From contig NC_015138.1 in NCBI RefSeq assembly GCF_000176855.2, forward strand, positions 4,960,001-5,024,000: DNA of 64,000 nucleotides. The letters are read 5' to 3'. Position numbers and translations under genes: made by a program. Positions within the stretch are counted from its first letter, which is position 1, and every line of letters starts with the position of its first letter. This DNA is from Paracidovorax avenae ATCC 19860. GTDB lineage: Bacteria; Pseudomonadota; Gammaproteobacteria; Burkholderiales; Burkholderiaceae_C. Shown in pieces: positions 56,256 to 64,000 of this stretch. Below the pieces are notes generated by a model. That model was not told where the DNA came from. It made no database searches and saw only the letters and a program-made list of their open reading frames with translations.

Positions 56256-56792
56256 TCAGATGGCCAGCGGCAGCTCCGTGGTGGACACCACGTTGCGCAG
56301 CGCCATGAACGAGCGCACCTGCCGCACGCCCGGCAGGTAGAGCAGCTGCTCCGCATGCAGGCGGTTGAAGCTGTCGCTGTCGCGCGTGCGCACCAGCATG
56401 AAATAGTCGAACTCACCCGTCACGAGGTGGCACTCCATGCAGCCCGATATCTGCGCGGCGGCCTTCTCGAACGCGGCGAAGGACTCGGGCGTGGAGCGGT
56501 CCAGCACCACGCCGATCATCACCAGCATGCCCGCGCCCACCGCGCGCGGATGCAGCAGCGCGACCGTGCGGTCGATCAGGCCCAGGCGCTTGAGGCGCTC
56601 CACGCGGCGCAGGCAGGCCGGCGGGCTCAGGTGCACCTTGGCGGCCAGCGCCACGTTCGATACCGACGCATCGCGCTGCAGCGCGCGCAGGATGGCGCGG
56701 TCCGTGCGGTCGATCTCCGCAGGCGGCGGCGCGGGGGGAGCGAGTGGCAGCTCGGCAGCGCCACTCTGCCTGCGTAATTTTGTTGCGCACAT
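56256..56792 (-). CDS. acdR: Lrp/AsnC-family regulator, AcdR-like
   Basis: A 178-residue Lrp-type protein: winged HTH ([40 protein letters not shown]) and a C-terminal RAM domain ([20 protein letters not shown]). It is divergent from acdS, the classical layout in which AcdR (the Lrp-like protein) with ACC and AcdB switches on acdS. ATG 56792 chosen; a longer frame exists but starts inside the gap. Confidence 0.9.
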   Translation of the reverse strand: MCATKLRRQSGAAELPLAPPAPPPAEIDRTDRAILRALQRDASVSNVALAAKVHLSPPACLRRVERLKRLGLIDRTVALLHPRAVGAGMLVMIGVVLDRSTPESFAAFEKAAAQISGCMECHLVTGEFDYFMLVRTRDSDSFNRLHAEQLLYLPGVRQVRSFMALRNVVSTTELPLAI

Positions 56793-56835
56793 GAGCGATC
56801 TCCTGGAACCAAAAAACGCAATACGCAGCCACTCA

Positions 56836-56870
56836 TGCATTTCATGCACGATTTCCCGCCTGCATTTGCA
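56836..56870. promoter_or_regulatory. paired dyads in the acdR-acdS gap
   Basis: TGCAT-TTC-ATGCA (56836-56848) and TGCA-TT-TGCA (56861-56870) share the TGCATTT core, spaced about two and a half helical turns apart. Lrp-type proteins bind such clustered partly symmetric sites. Candidate AcdR operators. Confidence 0.45.
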
Positions 56871-56990
56871 ACCCTGTTTCCCGCGCATTTTCCTACGATG
56901 CAGTCAACGGTGCACGGCCTCGCAGGCCCTGCGCCGGACCCGGGCCCCGGCCCTGCTCCCTCCGTTCCTCTCGCCCCTGGCACCGCATCC

Positions 56991-58007
56991 ATGAACCTGC
57001 AGAAATTCCCCCGCCACGCCCTCACCTTCGGCCCCACGCCCATCCATCCCCTGAAGCGTTTGTCCGCGCACCTGGGCGGCAAGGTGGAGCTGTACGCCAA
57101 GCGCGAGGACTGCAACTCCGGCCTCGCCTTCGGCGGCAACAAGACCCGCAAGCTCGAATACCTGATCCCCGAGGCGATCGAGGGCGGCTACGACACGCTG
57201 GTGTCCATCGGCGGCATCCAGTCCAACCAGACGCGGCAGGTGGCCGCGGTGGCGGCGCATCTGGGCATGAAGTGCGTGCTGGTGCAGGAGAACTGGGTGA
57301 ACTACTCCGACGCGGTGTATGACCGCGTGGGCAACATCGAGATGTCGCGCATCATGGGCGCCGACGTGCGGCTGGACGCCGCGGGCTTCGACATCGGCAT
57401 CCGCCCCAGCTGGGAGCAGGCCATGGAAGACGTGCGCCGCGCCGGCGGCAAGCCCTTCCCCATCCCCGCGGGCTGCTCCGAGCATCCGCGCGGCGGCCTG
57501 GGCTTCGTGGCCTTCGCCGAGGAAGTGCGCCAGCAGGAGAAGGAACTGGGCTTCCAGTTCGACTACATCGTCGTGTGCTCGGTCACCGGCAGCACGCAGG
57601 CCGGCATGGTGGTGGGCTTCGCGGCCGACGGCCGTGCGGACCGCGTGATCGGCATCGACGCCTCCGCCAAGCCGGAGCAGACGCGCGAGCAGATCCTGCG
57701 CATCGCGCGCAACACGGCGGAACTCGTGGAACTGGGCCGCGAGATCACCGACGCCGACGTCGTGCTCGACACGCGCTACGGCGGCCCCGAGTACGGCCTG
57801 CCCAACGAGGGCACGCTGGAAGCCATCCGCCTGTGCGCGCGGCAGGAGGGCATGCTCACCGATCCGGTGTACGAGGGCAAATCCATGCACGGGATGATCG
57901 ACATGGTGCGCAACGGCGAATTCCCGGAAGGCTCGCGCGTGCTCTACGCCCACCTGGGCGGCGTGCCGGCGCTCAACGCCTACAGCTTCCTGTTCCGCAA
58001 CGGCTGA
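56991..58007 (+). CDS. acdS: 1-aminocyclopropane-1-carboxylate deaminase
   Basis: A 338-residue PLP enzyme that splits ACC, the ethylene precursor, into 2-oxobutyrate and ammonia. Length equals that of the Pseudomonas reference enzyme, and the residues separating true ACC deaminase from D-cysteine desulfhydrase are all present at the same numbering: Lys51 (PLP lysine, [10 protein letters not shown]), Tyr268, Tyr294, Glu295 ([11 protein letters not shown]) and Leu322. A divergent Lrp-type regulator precedes it and a Bug protein follows after 55 bp. Lowering plant ethylene is the established role in plant-associated bacteria. Confidence 0.95.
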   Translation: MNLQKFPRHALTFGPTPIHPLKRLSAHLGGKVELYAKREDCNSGLAFGGNKTRKLEYLIPEAIEGGYDTLVSIGGIQSNQTRQVAAVAAHLGMKCVLVQENWVNYSDAVYDRVGNIEMSRIMGADVRLDAAGFDIGIRPSWEQAMEDVRRAGGKPFPIPAGCSEHPRGGLGFVAFAEEVRQQEKELGFQFDYIVVCSVTGSTQAGMVVGFAADGRADRVIGIDASAKPEQTREQILRIARNTAELVELGREITDADVVLDTRYGGPEYGLPNEGTLEAIRLCARQEGMLTDPVYEGKSMHGMIDMVRNGEFPEGSRVLYAHLGGVPALNAYSFLFRNG

Positions 58008-58062
58008 AGCCCGCCGCGGCCCCGCGCCTGTTCCCCCGTTCCCCGCCGGAAGGAGGCCCGAT

Positions 58063-59055
58063 ATGACGAAGTACCTGCCGGCGCTGCGGCGCACCGGTGC
58101 CGCACTCCTCATGGCCATCGCGGCATCGGGCCCGGTGCCCGCCGCGCACGCCGAGGGCTACCCTGCCAGGCCCGTCCAGCTCGTCGTGCCCTTCCCTCCC
58201 GGCGGGGCCGTGGACATCGTGGGCCGGCTGATCGGCAAGCCGCTGGGCGACGCCCTGGGCCAGCCGGTCGTGGTCGAGAACAAGGCCGGCGCGGGCACCA
58301 TCGTGGGGGCGGGCTTCGTCGCCAACGCGCCGGCCGACGGCTACACGCTGCTGATCAGTTCGGGATCCACCTTCACCGGCAACCCCGCGCTCAACCCCAG
58401 GCTGCCCTACGACCCGCTGCGCAGCTACGAACCCATCGGCATGGTGGCGCGCGTGCCGCTGGTGCTGCTGGCCCACCGCGACGTGCCGGCCCGCAACCTG
58501 GCGGAGGTGATCGCCGCGGTCAAGCGCACGCCCGACAAGTTTTCCTACGGATCGTTCGGCAACGGCACCACGGGCCATTTCGCGGGCGAACTGCTATGGG
58601 CCGCCACCGGCATCCGGCCGATGCACGTGCCCTACCGGGGCAGCGCACCGGCCATGGCGGACCTGATGGGCGGGCAGATTCCCTTCACCATCGACACGGT
58701 GGCGGCGGCACTGCCGCAGTTGAAGGCGGGCAAGATCAAGGCCATCGCGGTCATGGGCGCCACGCGCGCGACGCAGTTGCCCGGCGTGCCCACCGTGGCG
58801 GAAAGCGGCTTTGCGGGGTTCGCCGCGGACTCCTGGCTGGCCGTCGTCGCGCCGCGCGGACTGCCGGCCGAGGCCAGGACCCGGCTGCAAAAGGCCCTGG
58901 CAGAGGCGATGGCGGCGCCCGAGGTCCGCAGCAAGCTCACCGCCAGCGGGCTGGAGCCGGCCTATGAACCCGCCGATGCCGTGCAGTCGCGCATCGAGGA
59001 GGAATTGCCACGCATGCGCGCCATCGCGCAGCGCGCGAACATCCGTGCGGAATGA
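58063..59055 (+). CDS. Bug-family (TctC-type) solute-binding protein
   Basis: A 330-residue periplasmic binding protein: signal peptide ([17 protein letters not shown]), then [20 protein letters not shown] and [20 protein letters not shown]. Same family as the protein at 27998-28984 but clearly divergent. GGAAGGAGG is upstream of ATG 58063. Its place 55 bp after acdS suggests co-transcription and a substrate related to the root environment, which is inference. Confidence 0.9.
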   Translation: MTKYLPALRRTGAALLMAIAASGPVPAAHAEGYPARPVQLVVPFPPGGAVDIVGRLIGKPLGDALGQPVVVENKAGAGTIVGAGFVANAPADGYTLLISSGSTFTGNPALNPRLPYDPLRSYEPIGMVARVPLVLLAHRDVPARNLAEVIAAVKRTPDKFSYGSFGNGTTGHFAGELLWAATGIRPMHVPYRGSAPAMADLMGGQIPFTIDTVAAALPQLKAGKIKAIAVMGATRATQLPGVPTVAESGFAGFAADSWLAVVAPRGLPAEARTRLQKALAEAMAAPEVRSKLTASGLEPAYEPADAVQSRIEEELPRMRAIAQRANIRAE

Positions 59056-59222
59056 ACGCCAGGAGGACTGTAGGCAAAATTCGCCTATTTCCTCATTTTT
59101 CGCCAGAAAATGCATCATTTTCAGCAATTTATTTCCAACCGAATAACAATCCGTTACTTCGCTGTGCGGCCGGTCCCGGCAAGGCCCCGGGGCGTCCCAT
59201 GACCTTCCCAGGAAGTAACACC

Positions 59223-61043
59223 ATGAACATCTTTCGCGACATGAAATTGGGCACCATGCTGGGTGCCGGCTTTTCCGCCCTTATCCTTCTGGGCCTGCTT
59301 CTCGCCTCTGTCGGCAAACTGCAGCTGGGAGCCGTTTCCGAAGACGTGGACCTGCTCACCTCGGACCGCATCGACAAGGTGGCACAGGTGCAGGAGCTCA
59401 AGGACAACGTCAACCTCGTAGCCCGCAGCGTGCGCAACATCGCCCTGCTGGAAAACGCGCAGCAGATGGAAGCGGAAAGGCAGCGGATCGACAAGGCGAC
59501 CGCCCGCAATTCGGAAATACTCGAAAAACTGGGGACCACCATCCACTCGCAGCGCGGCCGGGAGCTGCTGCAGCAACTGCTGCAGGCACGTGCGCCCTAT
59601 GCCGCTGCCGTCAACAAGGCCGTGGGCCTCGGTTTGAAGAACGACATGGCCGCAGCCCGGGATGTGCTGCTGAACGAAGTCCGTCCCCTGCAGCGCACCT
59701 ACTTCCAGGCCATGGAAGACCTGGGCGCCTACCAGCAGCAACTGATGGCCGACACCGGCACGGAAGCCCGGAACCAGGCGGCCAGCGCCAGCCGGCTGAT
59801 GCTGGTCCTCGCCGCCGTCTCGGCCGCCCTCGGCGCACTGCTCGCCTGGTCGATCACGCGCCGCGTGAAGAGCCAGCTCGGCGGCGAACCCGCCTACGCC
59901 GCACAGATCGCCCAGGAAGTCGCCCGCGGCAACCTCGCCGTCCACGTCGATCTGCGCCCCGGCGATTCCTCCTCCGTCCTCGCCGCCATGGGCGCCATGC
60001 GCGCCAACCTCGCTCAAGTAGTCTCCGAGGTCCGCCACAGCAGCGAATCCATCGCCACCGGCGCATCCCAGATCGCCACCGGCAACGCCGACCTCAGCCA
60101 GCGCACCGAGGAGCAGGCCTCCAACCTCCAGGAAACCGCCGCCTCCATGGAGCAGATGAACTCCACCGTCAAGCAGAACGCCGACACCGTCCGCACCGCA
60201 TCCCAGCTCGCATCCTCCGCTTCCGCCACCGCCGCGCGCGGCGGCGAAGTCGTGGGCAACGTCGTGCGCACCATGCAGGACATCACCGACTCCTCCCGCA
60301 AAATCGGCGACATCATCGGCGTCATCGACTCCATCGCCTTCCAGACCAACATCCTCGCCCTCAACGCCGCCGTCGAGGCCGCTCGCGCCGGCGAGCAGGG
60401 CCGGGGCTTTGCCGTCGTCGCTTCCGAAGTCCGCACCCTCGCGCAGCGCTCCGCACAGGCCGCCAAGGAGATCAAGGCCCTCATCGGCGAGAGCGTCTCC
60501 AAGGTCGAGACCGGCTCCCAACTCGTGGGCGAGGCCGGCTCCACCATGGGCGAGATCGTCGAGCAGGCCCGCCGCGTCGCCGACCTCATCGCCGAGATCG
60601 GAGCTGCCACCCACGAGCAGGAGCAGGGCATCTCCCAGGTCAGCGACGCCGTCAACCAGCTCGACCAGGTCACACAGCAGAACGCCGCCCTCGTGGAGGA
60701 ATCCGCCGCCGCCGCCGACAGCCTCAACTCCCAGGCCGCACGCCTCGTGCAGCTCGTCAGCGTCTTCCAGGTCGATGCCAACGCTTCCCAGGCCGTCATC
60801 GCCCAGGCGCAGTCCCGCAGCCGCGACACGGCCCGTGCCGCTTCCGCCGCGCTGCAGCATGCCAAGGCGCCCGCCACAAGCCCGCGCCCTGCGCCCGGCA
60901 TCGCCACCGCACCGAAGCATCCCGCACCGGCGCAGGCATCGGCCGCCGCACGGCCAGCCCTCGCCCCAGCCAAGCCGGCCGCCCCGGCCTCCGCCAGGAC
61001 CCCGCCCGCCCGCTCCAGCAACGACGACTGGGAAACCTTCTGA
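59223..61043 (+). CDS. methyl-accepting chemotaxis protein with C-terminal CheR/CheB-docking pentapeptide
   Basis: A 606-residue membrane chemoreceptor: TM1 about residues 11-31, a four-helix-bundle ligand domain (about 32-195), TM2 about 197-217, HAMP (about 215-268), signalling domain with [20 protein letters not shown], a flexible Ala/Pro linker, and the terminal DWETF, matching the xWxxF docking motif for CheR and CheB. Full length. A TTCGC-N14-TTCGC pair lies 120 bp upstream, one base short of a canonical PIP box. Confidence 0.93.
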   Translation: MNIFRDMKLGTMLGAGFSALILLGLLLASVGKLQLGAVSEDVDLLTSDRIDKVAQVQELKDNVNLVARSVRNIALLENAQQMEAERQRIDKATARNSEILEKLGTTIHSQRGRELLQQLLQARAPYAAAVNKAVGLGLKNDMAAARDVLLNEVRPLQRTYFQAMEDLGAYQQQLMADTGTEARNQAASASRLMLVLAAVSAALGALLAWSITRRVKSQLGGEPAYAAQIAQEVARGNLAVHVDLRPGDSSSVLAAMGAMRANLAQVVSEVRHSSESIATGASQIATGNADLSQRTEEQASNLQETAASMEQMNSTVKQNADTVRTASQLASSASATAARGGEVVGNVVRTMQDITDSSRKIGDIIGVIDSIAFQTNILALNAAVEAARAGEQGRGFAVVASEVRTLAQRSAQAAKEIKALIGESVSKVETGSQLVGEAGSTMGEIVEQARRVADLIAEIGAATHEQEQGISQVSDAVNQLDQVTQQNAALVEESAAAADSLNSQAARLVQLVSVFQVDANASQAVIAQAQSRSRDTARAASAALQHAKAPATSPRPAPGIATAPKHPAPAQASAAARPALAPAKPAAPASARTPPARSSNDDWETF

Positions 61044-61046
61044 CGG

Positions 61047-61066
61047 GCGCCCCGGTTCAGGGGCGC
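61047..61066. terminator. bidirectional hairpin between chemoreceptor and HExxH gene
   Basis: GCGCCCC (61047-61053) and GGGGCGC (61060-61066), 6-base loop, between convergent genes; the stop of the minus-strand gene is in the loop. Confidence 0.5.
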
Positions 61067-61566
61067 AGCCAGACCTGCATGCGCGGGTAGGGCTCACCTC
61101 CCTGCGCCGCAGCCTGCACGGGCGACAGCGCCATGCCTGTCGCGGCGAGCCCCGCGAGACCGAGGTACACGCCCATGCCGAAGGTGAAGCGCAGGCTCTG
61201 CGCCTGCCCGTGGTAGCCGCCATCGTGGAACAGCACGGCGTCATCCAGCCCGAGGTGGCAGGAGGCCGCCCAGGCCCAGGCCGTGGCCTCGATCTCGCCC
61301 CCGTGCTCCACGGCCGGCAGGTCCTGCAGCGCGTCGTCCATGCCCGCGCGCAGCGCGGCAGGCACCACCGCCAGGTGGCCCGCCTCGTGCAGCAGGTCGC
61401 CCGGCCACGCCAGCCGCTCACGGTCCACGCAGAGCCCGCCGCGCTCGATGCGCACGCCGGGCAGGAAGGAGCCGTCCGGCAACGGCGCCTCGCGCACCGG
61501 CAGGCCGATGCCCCGCAGGAAATCCATGATGCGCAACGCGAGCGCGCCGCTGTCTTCGCCCTGCAT
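61057..61566 (-). CDS. small protein with HExxH metallopeptidase-like motif
   Basis: A 169-residue protein, no signal peptide. It has HEAGH at residues 60-64 (DLLHEAGHLAVVP), the zinc-peptidase core, with later Glu (GEIEATAWAWA) as a possible third ligand; two hydrophobic stretches follow. The ATG overlaps the stop of the LplT-PlsC gene by one base. No family name recognised; a peptidase or a remnant are alternatives. Confidence 0.65.
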   Translation of the reverse strand: MQGEDSGALALRIMDFLRGIGLPVREAPLPDGSFLPGVRIERGGLCVDRERLAWPGDLLHEAGHLAVVPAALRAGMDDALQDLPAVEHGGEIEATAWAWAASCHLGLDDAVLFHDGGYHGQAQSLRFTFGMGVYLGLAGLAATGMALSPVQAAAQGGEPYPRMQVWLRP

Positions 61567-63521
61567 CACCGGTCCAGCAACTGCGCCACGCGCCCCTGCA
61601 GCATCTCGGGCTGCACGGCTTCCGCCGGCACCGGCGCGCCCACGTTCAGCCCCACGCGGTTGAACAGGCCGCGGCGGAACGGGCGCGCCATGGCGTTGCC
61701 GTCCACCCGGCTGAAGAAGGACCCCCACAGGTTGGTGAGCGCCATCGGCACCACCGGAGGCCGCACGCCTTCGGCCGCCGCGCGCTCCAGGATCTTCATG
61801 ATCCCGCCCTTGAACAGCTGCAGCTGCCCGTCGCGGGTGATGCCGCCCTCGGGGAAGATGGCCAGCAGGTCGCCTTCGCGCAGCACCTGCGCCGCGCGCT
61901 CGAAGGCGGCCTCGTAAATGGCGGCATCCTCCTTCTGGGGCGCGATGGGAATCGCCTTGGCGAGCCGGAACAGCCAGCCCAGCACGGGCACGCGGAAGAT
62001 GCGGTGGTCCATTACGAAATAGATCGGGCGGGGGCTCGCGGCCATGAGCAGCACGGCATCGACGAAGCTCACGTGGTTGCAGACCAGCACCGCCGCGCCC
62101 TGCGCGGGGATATGCGCATCGCCCCGCACGCGGAAGCGGTACACCAGCCGCGACAGCACCCAGGCCGCGAAGCGCAGCAGGTATTCCGGCACGATCAGGA
62201 AGATGTAGCCGGCCACCAGGGCATTGGCGATGCCGGTGAACAGGAACACCTGCGGCACGCTCCAGCCGGCCGACAGCAGCGCGCCCGCGATGACCGAGCT
62301 GCCGATCATGAAGAGCGCGTTCAGGATGTTGTTGGCCGCGATGATGCGCGCGCGGTGCGTGGGCTGGCTGCGCATCTGGATGAGCGCGTACATCGGCACG
62401 CTGTAGAGGCCGGCGAACAGCGACAGCAGCAGCAGGTCCGCCATCACGCGCCAGTGCGCGGGCTGCGCCAGGAAGGTGCCCAGGCCCATGGCGGGTGCGG
62501 GCGGCAGGCCGCGCGAGGCGAAATACAGGTCGATGGCGAACACGCTCATGCCGATCGCGCCCAGGGGCACCAGGCCGACCTCCACCTGCCGGCGCGAAAG
62601 CACCTCGCACAGCAGCGAACCGATGCCGATGCCCACCGAGAACACGACCAGCAGCAGCGAGGCCACGTGCTCGTCGCCATGCAGCACCTCCTTGGCGAAG
62701 CTGGGGAACTGCGAGAGGAACACCGCCCCGAAGAACCACATCCAGCTGATGCCCAGCAGCGAGCGGAACACCACCGGGTTGCCGTGCGCCAGCTTCAGGT
62801 TGCGCCAGGTTTCGCTGACCGGGTTCCAGTTGATGACCAGGCCCGGATCGGTGGCCGGCGCGCTCGGGATGAACTGCGCCACCGCCCGCCCCGCGAGCGC
62901 GACGACCACGCAGGCAGTCGCCACCCAGGCATGGCCCACGCCGGGCACGGCCACCAGCAGGCCGCCCGCGACCTGGCCGAGCAGGATGGCGACGAAGGTG
63001 CCCATCTCCACCATCCCGTTGCCGCCCGTGAGCTCGCGCTCGGACAGCACCTGCGGCAGGTAGGCGAACTTCACCGGGCCGAACAGCGTGGAATGCAGCC
63101 CCATGAGGAAGGTACAGCCCAGCAGCACCACGGGGCTGGCTGCCAGGAAGCCCCAGGCCGCCACCAGCATGATGGCGATCTCCAGGTTCTTCACGACGCG
63201 GATCATGCGCGTCTTGTCGATCTTGTCCGTGAGCTGGCCCGACGTGGCCGAGAACAGCAGGAACGGCAGGATGAAGAGCGCGCCGATCACCAGCCCCGCC
63301 ATCGAAGGCGGCATCCACGACACGCTCAGCTGGTAGGTCACCATCACGGTGAAGGCGAACTTGAAGAGGTTGTCGTTCGCGGCCCCCGCGAACTGCGTCC
63401 AGAAGAACGGCGCGAACCGCCGCTGGCGCAGCAGCGCGAACTGGTTGGGGTGGCTCTCGTGCCCGCCATCCGGCGGGGAGGCGGCCTCCGTCGCCGCCAT
63501 GCGGATCTGTTCCTGGCTCAT
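61566..63521 (-). CDS. LplT-type lysophospholipid transporter fused to PlsC-type acyltransferase
   Basis: A 651-residue fusion. Residues about 25-430 form a 12-helix MFS domain like LplT (GAANDNLFKFAFTVMVTYQL, SATSGQLTDKIDKTRMIRVV), and 440-640 a PlsC acyltransferase with H-x4-D (NHVSFVDA) and FPEGGIT. It resembles Aas-LplT lysophospholipid-remodelling systems, flipping lysophospholipid inward and reacylating it, but lacks the AMP-ligase part of Aas. ATG 63521 chosen; a longer frame is open upstream. Probably in an operon with the genes on either side. Confidence 0.9.
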   Translation of the reverse strand: MSQEQIRMAATEAASPPDGGHESHPNQFALLRQRRFAPFFWTQFAGAANDNLFKFAFTVMVTYQLSVSWMPPSMAGLVIGALFILPFLLFSATSGQLTDKIDKTRMIRVVKNLEIAIMLVAAWGFLAASPVVLLGCTFLMGLHSTLFGPVKFAYLPQVLSERELTGGNGMVEMGTFVAILLGQVAGGLLVAVPGVGHAWVATACVVVALAGRAVAQFIPSAPATDPGLVINWNPVSETWRNLKLAHGNPVVFRSLLGISWMWFFGAVFLSQFPSFAKEVLHGDEHVASLLLVVFSVGIGIGSLLCEVLSRRQVEVGLVPLGAIGMSVFAIDLYFASRGLPPAPAMGLGTFLAQPAHWRVMADLLLLSLFAGLYSVPMYALIQMRSQPTHRARIIAANNILNALFMIGSSVIAGALLSAGWSVPQVFLFTGIANALVAGYIFLIVPEYLLRFAAWVLSRLVYRFRVRGDAHIPAQGAAVLVCNHVSFVDAVLLMAASPRPIYFVMDHRIFRVPVLGWLFRLAKAIPIAPQKEDAAIYEAAFERAAQVLREGDLLAIFPEGGITRDGQLQLFKGGIMKILERAAAEGVRPPVVPMALTNLWGSFFSRVDGNAMARPFRRGLFNRVGLNVGAPVPAEAVQPEMLQGRVAQLLDR

Positions 63522-63553
63522 GCCGTGCTCCTGGGGAGTGTGTGGAAATCGCG

Positions 63554-64000
63554 TCATTTCACCTTCGCGCCGGCGGGCATTGTGCCTTCGCGCCGCCCGC
63601 GCCAGGGCGTGCCGCGCTCGCAGCGCGCGAAATACCGGCCCGGGGCCAGCGCCGCCAGCAGCGGCCAGGCCGCCATCGCCGCGGCCAGGTGCTTGAGGCT
63701 GTGGCCGGACACCAGGTGCCCCGTGGCAGCGAACACCGCCGCATCGCCAGCCTCCAGCAGTTTCGCCAGGCCGTACCAGGCGATCACCGCGGCCAGGGAA
63801 ACGCCCAGCCGCCCCGGCATCGGTGCCCGGCCGGCCCGCTGGCACCACCACGCATCGGCCGCCAGGGCCAGCAGGAGCAGCATGCCGCCGCCCTGCAGCA
63901 CGGCCCAGGGCCACAGGTCGCCGGTGATGCCCCAGGTGCGCAGCGCAGCCGCGCCGCCGGCCAGCACCGTGGCCCCCGCGAGGGCGGCGGCCCGCGCGCC
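63554..64000 (-). CDS. polytopic membrane protein, 5' end outside window
   Basis: The frame stays open from the stop at 63554 to the window end, so the start lies beyond it; at least 148 residues are visible. Three or four membrane segments (WPWAVLQGGGMLLLLALAAD, VSLAAVIAWYGLAKLLEAGD, HLAAAMAAWPLLAAL) and a His cluster (GHLVSGHSLKH) recall hydrolase-like or ceramidase-type membrane proteins, but I do not recognise the family. It precedes the LplT-PlsC gene by 32 bp. Confidence 0.55.
   Translation of the reverse strand, partial: GARAAALAGATVLAGGAAALRTWGITGDLWPWAVLQGGGMLLLLALAADAWWCQRAGRAPMPGRLGVSLAAVIAWYGLAKLLEAGDAAVFAATGHLVSGHSLKHLAAAMAAWPLLAALAPGRYFARCERGTPWRGRREGTMPAGAKVK

Noticed and set aside
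59080..59103. Second PIP box upstream of the chemoreceptor
   Set aside because: TTCGC and TTCGC are separated by 14 rather than 15 bases, no matching -10 is clear, and the gene is not an obvious type III target. Kept only as a remark.

Overview
The window is high-GC, densely coded DNA from a betaproteobacterium, most likely a plant-associated Acidovorax or close relative (Comamonadaceae). The reasons are gene content and arrangement: hemE-priA, tgt, rep-type helicase, outer-membrane phospholipase A, Bug/TctC-type binding proteins, a divergent acdR-acdS pair, and a type III secretion chaperone-effector operon preceded by a perfect plant-inducible-promoter (PIP) box, the signature of HrpX-type regulation in Xanthomonas and Acidovorax. 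The genus is inferred from the protein sequences; no rRNA is present.

Layout. 1-6 kb: 3'-truncated TonB-dependent receptor and a DUF2946 protein on the minus strand, an 18-bp perfect palindrome, then a plus-strand transporter block (Na+/H+ antiporter, TctB, TctA) in which the first and last genes are each broken by a single lesion. 6-18 kb: a LysR-regulated oxidoreductase, alanyl-tRNA editing protein, DsbD/ScsB-type thiol reductase, an FGE-like protein without the catalytic cysteines, a TetR/MFS divergent pair with two dyads, a solitary PD-(D/E)XK nuclease, DUF2062 and TerC proteins. 18-26 kb: an NhaR-like regulator and a complete tripartite RND efflux locus (TetR, adaptor, pump on minus; outer-membrane factor on plus) whose two promoter regions carry operators of identical architecture. 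26-30 kb: sulfatase plus Bug binding protein opposite a MarR regulator.

30-45 kb: housekeeping genes (hemE, priA, rep, pldA, tgt) interrupted by the type III effector operon. The 680-bp hemE-priA gap has four same-direction DnaA boxes. 45-53 kb: a cytoplasmic multi-PAS chemoreceptor overlapping a triple-CheW protein, then a four-gene membrane/exported-protein cluster with no known role. 53-56 kb: two tandem paralogous secreted proteins. 56-59 kb: acdR/acdS (ACC deaminase, modulating plant ethylene) followed by a Bug protein. 59-64 kb: a membrane chemoreceptor with a C-terminal CheR/CheB-docking pentapeptide, and an operon with an LplT-PlsC fusion and a small HExxH protein.

Taken together the accessory functions (type III effector, ACC deaminase, phospholipase A, chemoreceptors, solute-binding proteins, efflux) suit a bacterium that interacts with plants. 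No tRNA, rRNA, insertion sequence, prophage or CRISPR array was seen. A structured intergenic repeat occurs twice (about 8.0 and 42.0 kb), with compensatory changes in its stems.
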